This document shows positions 31,981 through 38,117 of a DNA stretch of 38,117 nt, piece by piece. Under the pieces are notes generated by a model. It was given only the letters and a program-made list of their open reading frames with translations. It was not told the origin of the DNA and searched no databases. Source of the stretch: a virus. The stretch is from the IMG/VR virus record IMGVR_UViG_3300048592_000880, positions 1 through 38,117 of that record; one strand, written 5' to 3'. A program made the translations under genes and the position numbers. How positions within the stretch are numbered: position 1 is the stretch's first letter; each line of letters opens with the position of its first letter.

Positions 31981-33763
31981 ATGAGAGGCGCTTAATGTCT
32001 CTCACTGTCTTTGTCAGCTCACCCGAGTCAATGGACTCTTCGAGTACACGGCCAGCCTCTTCGGCCCTGACGGCCAAAGCTTGCGCGGCTTTCTGGTCCC
32101 TTGCTTCCTCGGCCTTTTCCTCTATTCTCTTGATCTCGCGCGAAAGCTCGGCGCGTGCAGAGTTCAAAAGCTTCCGGTCATTTTCAGGCATGGAAAGCTC
32201 TTTTTGCTTTCTTCGTACTTCTTTCTTATCAAGGCGTCCAGAGTTCTTTAAAATTACTTTCTGCTCCTGGCCGGTGGTTTCATCCACGGCTTTAACTTCG
32301 AGAACGCCGTCAGCGTTGATGGTGTAGGTTACGAGGATTTGCGGCACGCCTGCGGGCCTCGGCTCGATACCTGTAACAAGGATTTCTCCAAGAAGGTTAT
32401 TTTCAGAGGCTTTGCGGCTCTCGCCCTGAAAAATCCTCAGCTCGGCTTCTTCCTGATTGTCAACAGTGGTTGAAAATGTTCCAGTCTTGGTCACTGGAAC
32501 GGCGCTGGATTTTTCTATAATAACAGACATGACATCGCCAATCTCTTGAAGGCCAAGAGATAGAGAGGTTACATCAATAAACTCTGCATCAATTTCGCCT
32601 TTGAGAATGCCGGCGTGAAGCGCCGCGCCTGCGGCAACGAGTGTATCAACGCCCTCCCCTTCCAAAGGCTTCTGGCCGTGGAATGCACGGATTTTCTCTT
32701 TCACAAGAGGAATCCGCGTGGAGCCTCCGACCAAAAGAATATGGTTAAGATCGGACGCTTTCATTTGAGCTTCCTGGAGAGCCTTCTTCATGTCCGCAAT
32801 TGTGGAGTCAATCATGCTCTCTATAAGGCTTTCAAACTCTTTTCGGGTGACGCTTTGCTCAAGGTTCACGGGGCCAGAAGGACCCTGCATAAGGAAAGGC
32901 ACGAGAATGGTGGCGCTCTCCTTCCTCGAAAGCTCGATCTTTGCCTTGACTACAGCTTCCTTGACTCGGGCCATGGCCTCGCGGTTTTCGGCAATATTGA
33001 AGCCTGTTTCAGCCGAAAAGCGGCTTAAAACTTTCGTCATCAATGCTTCGTCAAAGTTGTCACCGCCCAGGAATGGATTGCCGCCCGTGGTGATAACCTC
33101 AAAGGAATTGTCTTTTATCTTCAAAATTGAAAAATCGTATGTTCCGCCGCCAAGGTCATACACGCCAATGGTTTGCTCATCTTCGATGTCCTGACCATAG
33201 GCAAGCGCTGCGGCGGTGGGTTCGTTTATCAATGCTTCGACATTCAGGCCGGCAATGCGTGCGGCGTCTATGGTCGCTTGTCTCTGGCGATCATTAAAAT
33301 AGGCTGGAACGGTAATAACTGCGCTGGTTACGCCCTTTCCAAGGTAGGCTTCTGCGATTTCCTTAAGCCTCTTTAAAACTTCAGCTCCGATCTCTTCAGG
33401 CGTTTTGATTGTCCCGTCGATCTCGAAAGCGGCTTCCTTGTTATATCCTGGGCGAACGATAAACGGCACGGTCCAGGTGGTTCCAAGCTTTTTCACTGCT
33501 TCAAAATCCCGGCCTATGAATCGCTTGGCGCTGAATATCGTCTTCGCTGGATTGAGAGCCAATTGTCTTAAGGCCATCTCCCCGACCAAAACAGAACCAT
33601 CCTTTGCATAGGCAACCACGGAAGGCAGAGTGAAAGGGCCTTCAGGGGTTTCGAGAATCTTTGGCTTTCCGTCTTCGAGCACGGCAACCACTGAGTTTGT
33701 AGTACCCAGATCAATCCCGATGGTTTCAGAACTACTCAGCAAATTTTTAATAAACGAAAGCAT
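31979..33763 (-). CDS. dnaK: DnaK-type Hsp70 chaperone encoded by the phage
   Basis: 594 residues from the ATG at 33763, with GGAG nine bases upstream (an ATG two codons earlier is possible; the longer frame to 33826 is unsupported). All Hsp70 ATPase signatures are intact: IGIDLGTTNS, NEPTAAALAYG, VYDLGGGTYDFS and LVGGSTRIP. The linker reads DVTSLSLGLQE (usually DVTPLSLG), then a beta substrate domain and a shortened helical lid; host DnaK is usually about 640 residues. No DnaJ or GrpE gene is nearby, so host partners would be needed. Possible roles are remodelling replication initiators, as DnaK does for P1 and lambda, or folding virion proteins. Hsp70 genes are rare in phages. Confidence 0.93.
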   Translation of the reverse strand: MLSFIKNLLSSSETIGIDLGTTNSVVAVLEDGKPKILETPEGPFTLPSVVAYAKDGSVLVGEMALRQLALNPAKTIFSAKRFIGRDFEAVKKLGTTWTVPFIVRPGYNKEAAFEIDGTIKTPEEIGAEVLKRLKEIAEAYLGKGVTSAVITVPAYFNDRQRQATIDAARIAGLNVEALINEPTAAALAYGQDIEDEQTIGVYDLGGGTYDFSILKIKDNSFEVITTGGNPFLGGDNFDEALMTKVLSRFSAETGFNIAENREAMARVKEAVVKAKIELSRKESATILVPFLMQGPSGPVNLEQSVTRKEFESLIESMIDSTIADMKKALQEAQMKASDLNHILLVGGSTRIPLVKEKIRAFHGQKPLEGEGVDTLVAAGAALHAGILKGEIDAEFIDVTSLSLGLQEIGDVMSVIIEKSSAVPVTKTGTFSTTVDNQEEAELRIFQGESRKASENNLLGEILVTGIEPRPAGVPQILVTYTINADGVLEVKAVDETTGQEQKVILKNSGRLDKKEVRRKQKELSMPENDRKLLNSARAELSREIKRIEEKAEEARDQKAAQALAVRAEEAGRVLEESIDSGELTKTVRDIKRLS

Positions 33764-33901
33764 TTTCATCAGCTCCGAGCAAGGGAAGAGAAAGAGCAAG
33801 GGGATTGCCCATGGTTTCCTGTGCATGATTCAAGCCAGCAGGATTTGATAGAAAAAACAGAAACTTACCTTTTGTAAGAGCGTCCAGGGCCGCCACTGCG
33901 G

Positions 33902-33923
33902 CTGTCTGCTAGACAGTATTAAT
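33902..33923. promoter_or_regulatory. Distant copy of the iteron motif, palindromic
   Basis: CTGTCT (33902-33907) and AGACAG (33911-33916) form a 6-bp inverted repeat, and AGACAGTATTAAT (33911-33923) equals 22868-22880 of the iteron array. The shared 13-mer suggests one protein binds both places, about 11 kb apart. Confidence 0.55.
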
Positions 33924-34002
33924 AACTCGTTGTAATATTTGAATTAAATTGATACAGAGTCACCATAAGTTGACTCTACTGCCAATTCAGGTTATTTTCA
34001 GG

Positions 34003-34037
34003 TTCAAGATATTGGCATTTTTGCCGATAAGCTTGAA
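34003..34037. promoter_or_regulatory. Imperfect inverted repeat before the antitoxin gene
   Basis: TTCAAG (34003-34008) and GGCA (34014-34017) face TGCC (34022-34025) and CTTGAA (34032-34037), around a four-T centre, 20 bp before the antitoxin start. Such antitoxins bind palindromes at their own promoter, so it is a good operator candidate. Confidence 0.55.
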
Positions 34038-34057
34038 CGATAAACCTGGGGTTTTTT

Positions 34058-34441
34058 ATGACGGCTGTATTCCAAACAAATGACCCATTTGTAAATGACA
34101 GCGGCGCACCTGATCTTGCAGAATACAAAAAACTGTTTGGCTTTAGAAATATCGCCAAGGAGCTTGGGAAAATCATAGGCGAGGAAACAGAGTCAAACAT
34201 AAGGCAGGAGCGGGCTCTATACCTTTTGAATAATCCAAAGTTTCTCGATATCAAAACCATTGCATCCATTCTCTATACTCAATACAAGGATGTAGAGAAA
34301 TGTAGAAAATGGTTAATCTCGGGCCGCGCTGAATGGTTCGGGCAAAGCCCACTCGATCTTATAAAGGTTGGCAGGACTGACTTTGTAGCTGATTATCTGA
34401 AACAGGCAACCCACCCGCTCGGGATGACATTCGGGGGATAA
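34058..34441 (+). CDS. Xre/MbcA/ParS-type antitoxin of a RES toxin
   Basis: 127 residues. The C-terminal part CRKWLISGRAEWFGQSPLDLIKVGRTDFVADYL at about 81-115 follows the MbcA/ParS/Xre toxin-binding pattern: a helix, a small-residue turn, PLDLI, then a last helix. The N-terminal half (GFRNIAKELGKIIGEE) may be a reduced HTH. It is directly followed by the RES-type toxin gene (one base between), the normal antitoxin-first order. It should bind and block the toxin and repress the operon with it. Confidence 0.78.
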   Translation: MTAVFQTNDPFVNDSGAPDLAEYKKLFGFRNIAKELGKIIGEETESNIRQERALYLLNNPKFLDIKTIASILYTQYKDVEKCRKWLISGRAEWFGQSPLDLIKVGRTDFVADYLKQATHPLGMTFGG

Positions 34442-34442
34442 T

Positions 34443-35171
34443 TTGAATCAGCAGGAGATAAAGGACTATCTCGAATTTGTTGAAAGCCTCGGTGCTCTTA
34501 AAGTCGATGGTGACAAGCTCAAGGATTATCAGGACACGCAAAAGTCCCTGCAGCAAGCCATACAGTCTTTCTATGATGAAGCGTCTTCAAAGATTAAGAA
34601 AAGCGATGCAAAAAAACTCTCCCGAAAGGTGGAAGGTTTTTTTGTCAAAAGCATGTATCTTCCCTATGCTCTTGACCCATTGAGCCCAGCAGGGTCAAAG
34701 TATAGGGACGGTCGCTTTCATCGCAAGTCGATCGCTGAGACTGTGAAAAAATTTGAGTGCTTTTATCTCGGCGCAAATGAGCATGTTGTTAGCGCGGAAT
34801 GTCTGATTAACCCGTTTGAAGTCAAAAGCCCAAGGGTCAATGTCTGGGTAGAGGTTTCCCTAATCAATGTTTTTGATTGCACTGACCTTGTGCGGAAGTT
34901 TCCTTTCCTCGATATCGTGAGCCGTGAGCCATGGGAAGGCATTGCAACTTTCACAACGCCCTTCACACAGCTTTTTGGTCAGTTTCTGGCTTCTCAGGAT
35001 TATTCGGCGATTCAGTATCAATCCGCACGTATGCCGGATTCTCAAGCTAAAAATCTCTGCGTCTTTCCCGCAAATATATCAAAAGGCGAGTCCATCCTGG
35101 TCATGGACCCTAACAAGACTTACGATGAATTGAAAGACGTTGACAGGGACAAGCTTAAAATCCAGCCCTAG
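34443..35171 (+). CDS. RES-domain toxin (NAD-degrading family)
   Basis: 242 residues, starting at TTG with GGGGGA just upstream. The RES-type signature can be followed: Arg in GSKYRDGRF (88 or 91), then CFYLGANEHVVSAEC with Glu119, and Ser194 in YSAIQYQSAR, with KNLCVFP after it. Known RES toxins of MbcT/Res type degrade NAD and stop growth of cells that lose the antitoxin. Residues 1-75 are an added helical region not needed in small RES proteins. It ends two bases from the convergent patatin gene, with no obvious terminator. Confidence 0.78.
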   Translation: MNQQEIKDYLEFVESLGALKVDGDKLKDYQDTQKSLQQAIQSFYDEASSKIKKSDAKKLSRKVEGFFVKSMYLPYALDPLSPAGSKYRDGRFHRKSIAETVKKFECFYLGANEHVVSAECLINPFEVKSPRVNVWVEVSLINVFDCTDLVRKFPFLDIVSREPWEGIATFTTPFTQLFGQFLASQDYSAIQYQSARMPDSQAKNLCVFPANISKGESILVMDPNKTYDELKDVDRDKLKIQP

Positions 35172-35173
35172 AG

Positions 35174-36133
35174 TTAGGAAAGCCAGAACTTCCTAAGATA
35201 ATCCTGCGCAAGAGCAACCTGGGCCTTGGTCGCAGGATAATGCTGGTCTATCTTTTGGATGGCTTTTAAATCATCCAGCTCGATCTTTTCTTTAAAGGTG
35301 GTCCCGACGCAGCGAAAGCGCTCACCAAGAAGCCTTGCTGACTGATATTGCATCGTGGAATACTGCTCTGTTGCTAGGCTGATTGCATCCTGCACCCAGC
35401 CGATAACCCCACGCTCTGCCCATCCCAAAGCATTTTCTGGATAGTAGCCCGTTGCCACATGAAGGCATTGAACGTCTTTAAGATCGGCGGAAAGGCCTAC
35501 GCTGTCTATGGCTGCACATATGGCCGCTACGGCGGGATGGTTGCAAAAAATGCCTCCGTCAACGTAGTGCCTTAGCCCGAGCATTTTAAATAGGATCTTG
35601 TGCGAGGGGAAATAGGTTGGAGCCGCTGCAGAGGCCAAAAGAACGTCAACAACTGGAATATCAAGGTCTGTCGAGTTCCCTTTGAAATTGTCGAAGAACT
35701 TGGCTTGATATGGTCGGCCATCGCCGCCCAGATCCATGGCTGGGATGAGGACATTTTTTGGAAGGTCGCCTAGACGCGCATCTCCAAAATATTCAGTCAA
35801 AACCTCCCGCAGGCCGTCCGCGTTGTAGCGGCTTGAATAAAGGCCAAAGACGGACAGGACTTTTTGCTGAAGGTTCCTCTTAAAGATCCTGCCGGCGTTC
35901 TTTCGGTAAAGCTCTGCGACTTCAGAAACGGCTTTTGCACGCCCCGAGGCGAGGAAAGCGGCTATGATGGCTCCGGTCGAAGTCCCGGCGAAAAGGTCAA
36001 CCTTGTGAAGAAAAGGAGAAGCTTTCTCCAAATCTTCGAGGATAAGGGCTGAGAAGTAGCCGCGTATCCCGCCACCACTAAGGCTTAGAATGTTCACCTT
36101 TCGCCTGAGCCTGACTATGTGAGCATCCGGCAT
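35174..36133 (-). CDS. Patatin-like phospholipase, end of the late operon
   Basis: 319 residues. The oxyanion loop GGGIRG (20-25), nucleophile Ser52 in GTSTG and Asp192 in VDGGIF form the Ser-Asp dyad of patatin lipases. AAPTYFPS at about 170-177 is also typical of bacterial patatins including CapV-type proteins. There is no signal peptide or membrane span. The start follows the zincin stop by three bases. No CBASS cyclase or other signalling gene is nearby. Because it is the last gene of a continuous late operon after the endolysin, I infer that it attacks host membranes during lysis rather than acting as a defence effector. Confidence 0.85.
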   Translation of the reverse strand: MPDAHIVRLRRKVNILSLSGGGIRGYFSALILEDLEKASPFLHKVDLFAGTSTGAIIAAFLASGRAKAVSEVAELYRKNAGRIFKRNLQQKVLSVFGLYSSRYNADGLREVLTEYFGDARLGDLPKNVLIPAMDLGGDGRPYQAKFFDNFKGNSTDLDIPVVDVLLASAAAPTYFPSHKILFKMLGLRHYVDGGIFCNHPAVAAICAAIDSVGLSADLKDVQCLHVATGYYPENALGWAERGVIGWVQDAISLATEQYSTMQYQSARLLGERFRCVGTTFKEKIELDDLKAIQKIDQHYPATKAQVALAQDYLRKFWLS

Positions 36134-36136
36134 TCC

Positions 36137-36874
36137 CTAGCCCGCCTTTTCAATTTGCGTCTTGTCGAAAAGTTCCGAAACCCGGTTTTTCCTCCGAGCC
36201 GTGCCCATGGCTGATTTTATCTTGAACCTTTCTTCAGCCTCCCGGCTGGCGAACCAGGTTTTTTCCTCCCGCGCATCGGGGTCATAGTATCCGACATATC
36301 CCCCGGCAACGGCGGAAAAACTCTTAAGCTCAGGCGTTTCCAGGAAATCATTGTAGCAATCAAGCTCGGAAAACGGGGTAAAATAGTGCGGAAGAACAAA
36401 ATTTGAAACTTCAATTCGGCCCTTCTTGTACGTCATGGACTGCACGGGGTCGCAGGCCTCCAGCCAGTAAATAAGAGTTCTTCGGCTAATGCCTGTGTTT
36501 GATATTGCAAAGTAATTGACATCAGGATTAAGCGCCATCTCCAGCACCTCATGGGATAGGGTCACGGTCCAGTTTTCGCCCATGGCCTTGGCAACTTCCA
36601 CAAACACGTAGCCAAGGCTAAAGCCTGTTTTGATATCTGAATCATGATAGCCAAGCGTCCCCTCATCCCGCGCGTCGGGTTTGTCCCTGATATAGATAAC
36701 TCCCTGCAAACCTGCGCGGGCCTTCTCAAAGCCTTTTTTCGTATAGTAGCGGCACGAGGCTTTGATGGACCATGCGGGGCAAAAGTCTTCTTTGAGCTGT
36801 AGGTTAATCCCCTTCACAGCCGCTTCGATTCTTTCATGTTTAAGCTTCGATTCGTTAATGATTGCGATTTTCAT
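36137..36874 (-). CDS. HExxE zincin-like protein, possible metalloprotease
   Basis: 245 residues with AGGGGG nine bases upstream of the ATG. WTVTLSHEVLEMALNPDVN at about 102-120 carries H108-E109-x-x-E112, where normal zincins have HExxH, and EACDPV at 139-144 offers a further acidic and Cys ligand; SNFVLPHYF follows. The same combination (SHE-x-LE, CDPV, SNFVLP) is a recurring set that I associate with a group of uncharacterised phage and bacterial proteins. No signal peptide is visible. It stands between the M15 peptidase and the patatin, so it may act in lysis or be a virion-associated protease. Confidence 0.65.
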   Translation of the reverse strand: MKIAIINESKLKHERIEAAVKGINLQLKEDFCPAWSIKASCRYYTKKGFEKARAGLQGVIYIRDKPDARDEGTLGYHDSDIKTGFSLGYVFVEVAKAMGENWTVTLSHEVLEMALNPDVNYFAISNTGISRRTLIYWLEACDPVQSMTYKKGRIEVSNFVLPHYFTPFSELDCYNDFLETPELKSFSAVAGGYVGYYDPDAREEKTWFASREAEERFKIKSAMGTARRKNRVSELFDKTQIEKAG

Positions 36875-36950
36875 TCGCTTGCCCCCTTGGTTGGTTTATT
36901 TGAAATATGTTCGCTGAAAATAAAAATCCATGTAAGCCTTGGCAAGACTG

Positions 36951-37475
36951 CTATACACGCCTTTTTAGAGCTCTCACGGCCGCTGCCTTTGTACGCCGAG
37001 ATTTGAGGGGCTTTCTCGAAGGGTCAAACGGCTGATAAACAATCTTTTTGCTAGCGCCCACGCGGGAGCGTGAGAGGTACTGAAGCCGTGGCTTTACTAT
37101 CGAAACATGAAGAACATTCTGGTCATATTCCACAATACACTGGTCAACGGGAAGCTTCAGCTCAAAGACCTTCCTTGCCAGCTCTTCAATGGATACGCCC
37201 TTGACGGAAATGTCTGCGGCCTCTCCGCGCTCGTGCTGGCTTCCAGGAACGCCGCCAGCCAGAAGATTGACCTCCTTGCTGCGATAGCCTGAGCTGACAG
37301 TTATGACCTTTCCAAGCGCAGTCCTAAGCGGCTGAAGCACCGCCTCACAGAGATAACGAAGGTTTTCCAAGGCCTCAGCCGTTGGGACGTTTGGGAGCTT
37401 TTTGCGCCTTGCTATGTCTGACCGTGTGAATTCGGAAAGCCAGAAATTTTCGCTAAGTTGAACATCACCTTTCAT
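36951..37475 (-). CDS. M15-type peptidase, probable endolysin
   Basis: 174 residues. SGYRSKEVNLLAGG at about 62-75, then SQHERGEAADIS with H81 and D88, and the third ligand H123 in VLHVS form the zinc site of M15 D-Ala-D-Ala carboxypeptidase or L,D-endopeptidases. The last 45 residues are a basic tail (RKPLKSRRTKAAAVRALKRRV), which might help cross or destabilise the outer membrane. It overlaps the stop of D by 4 bases. It cuts cell-wall peptide stems and is the best lysis enzyme in this genome. No signal peptide is visible, so a holin would be needed. Confidence 0.88.
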   Translation of the reverse strand: MKGDVQLSENFWLSEFTRSDIARRKKLPNVPTAEALENLRYLCEAVLQPLRTALGKVITVSSGYRSKEVNLLAGGVPGSQHERGEAADISVKGVSIEELARKVFELKLPVDQCIVEYDQNVLHVSIVKPRLQYLSRSRVGASKKIVYQPFDPSRKPLKSRRTKAAAVRALKRRV

Positions 37476-38117
37476 GGGCTCTGGTTCTCCTTTTTAAGGC
37501 TATCAATCTCTTTTCTAAGGTCTATGGTCGTTGTGTAGCCGCCCCTGCGGGAAAGCTTGTGTTCGGCCCGCGAAACGATCCAGACGCCATCAAGATCCTT
37601 TTTGAATCCTGATAGCTTCACTTTGACTTCAACAACAAGCCGGGGATCACCTTTAAGCTCAAGCATAAGCTGGCTTGCAAAGGATTGGGCCTTTCCGATT
37701 TTTGACCTTGCCGCAATCTCGGCTTCTTCGATGCTTTTGAAAGTTTCCGTAAATCTGTAGGTAGGCTCTCCCACGCCGATGGTCCGCTTTTGAAGCTCGC
37801 CGGTTTCAAGATTTTTTACGAGAACTTCGGCTGATCCGTAAGCGCCGCGTTTGACCTTCTGAAAGCGCCTCCGCTTGACATCGACCCTGCCTATGTCGAT
37901 CGTTGGTGAACTTTTTCCGCTGGCTGATACCCCGCTACCCTCGCGGCTTACAAGAAGCTTTCCGTCATTGACCTTAAGTGAACCGCCATAAGAGTCAGAG
38001 ACGCGGCGGGCAAAGTGAAGGTCAGATTCCAGGCATTGGTGGTTGGCTTTTTCAGCCTGCTCAAGCTTTATCGAGTCGAAAAACTTGTCAATCCTGGCTT
38101 CCAGACTGTTTTCCCTG
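37472..38117 (-). CDS. D: Tail protein D, C-terminal part, broken by window edge
   Basis: This is the 3' part of the gene whose 5' part is at 1-498. Translation enters at the window end (the last 127 bases repeat 1-127) and runs in frame through SDSYGG at the join to a TGA at 37474-37472 that overlaps the M15 start (ATGA). The C-terminal domain includes VKVKLSGFKKDLDGVWIVSRAEHKLSRRGGYTTTIDLR, typical of the P2 gpD late-control/hub family (W-x-V-x-x-A-x-H with a later GY-T-x-x-I). An internal GTG at 37774 would give only 100 residues and is not the true start. Confidence 0.88.
   Translation of the reverse strand, partial: RENSLEARIDKFFDSIKLEQAEKANHQCLESDLHFARRVSDSYGGSLKVNDGKLLVSREGSGVSASGKSSPTIDIGRVDVKRRRFQKVKRGAYGSAEVLVKNLETGELQKRTIGVGEPTYRFTETFKSIEEAEIAARSKIGKAQSFASQLMLELKGDPRLVVEVKVKLSGFKKDLDGVWIVSRAEHKLSRRGGYTTTIDLRKEIDSLKKENQSP
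37991..38117. repeat. Terminal direct repeat, right copy
   Basis: Identical to bases 1-127. Removing one copy restores an uninterrupted gene D of about 338 codons and a circle of 37,990 bp. Confidence 0.95.

Larger units (their letters stand above)
33764..34057. other. Divergent control region between dnaK and the toxin-antitoxin pair
   Basis: About 290 bp with no gene. It contains CTGTCT-GCT-AGACAG (33902-33916), continuing as AGACAGTATTAAT, a 13-mer also found in the 22.8-kb array (22868-22880). It also has AGAGTCA/TGACTCT (33956-33962, 33971-33977) and a long imperfect inverted repeat at 34003-34037. Both genes likely start here. Confidence 0.6.

Noticed and set aside
35174-35196. Inverted repeat TTAGGAA/TTCCTAA as terminator
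   Set aside because: It lies in the coding end of the patatin gene, has a weak AT-rich stem and no T-run.
35174-36874. CBASS-like defence system based on the CapV-like patatin
   Set aside because: No cyclic-nucleotide synthase, E1/E2 or other CBASS gene nearby, and the genes are continuous with the late operon.

Overview
The window is one complete circular phage genome written out linearly with a short overlap. The first 127 bases are repeated exactly as the last 127, and one tail gene (D) reads in frame through the join, so the circular unit is 37,990 bp. The gene set is that of a contractile-tailed, P2-like myovirus with a lambda-type head. It also carries a full set of plasmid-style maintenance genes, so the best description is a phage-plasmid. 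The host is Gram-negative, because the window encodes a lipoprotein and several exported proteins and has P2-type baseplate genes. Balanced base composition and the regulator plus small-exported-protein pair fit Bdellovibrionota or a related proteobacterial lineage, but that is an impression and was not tested.

Layout. (1) About 20.0 kb down to 1 and, through the circle join, 37.99 to 35.17 kb: one very long minus-strand operon in which most genes overlap by 1-8 bases. In transcription order it holds: tyrosine recombinase, coiled-coil protein, small and large terminase, gpW-like connector, portal, fused protease/major capsid, head-tail proteins, spike V, W, J, I(-H), a small unknown protein, sheath, tube, E/E' chaperone with a -1 frameshift, tape measure, U, X and D. 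It ends with an M15 peptidase, an HExxE zincin-like protein and a patatin phospholipase, which I read as the lysis end. (2) 20.04-21.17 kb: non-coding control region with palindromes, two copies of an 11-6-11 bp site and two strong hairpins. (3) 21.2-26.7 kb: accessory region with a collagen-like exported protein, two small basic proteins, an iteron-like array (22.8-23.09 kb, candidate origin), an HTH protein, a 55-residue membrane protein, a lipoprotein, another exported protein, and an HTH regulator coupled to a small exported protein. (4) 27.2-29.7 kb: primase-helicase. (5) 29.7-31.98 kb: structured non-coding region, then a ParM-like actin, its presumed ParR adaptor and a small basic protein. 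(6) 31.98-35.17 kb: a phage-encoded DnaK, then a Xre/MbcA/ParS-type antitoxin with a RES-type toxin.

How it may work together. The primase-helicase and iteron array could drive plasmid replication. ParM/ParR could segregate copies and the RES module could penalise loss. The recombinase with its 11-6-11 sites could integrate the genome or resolve dimers. The exported proteins could alter the host surface in the lysogen. The late operon builds and packages the virion, then lyses the cell. No tRNA, rRNA or CRISPR array was seen.
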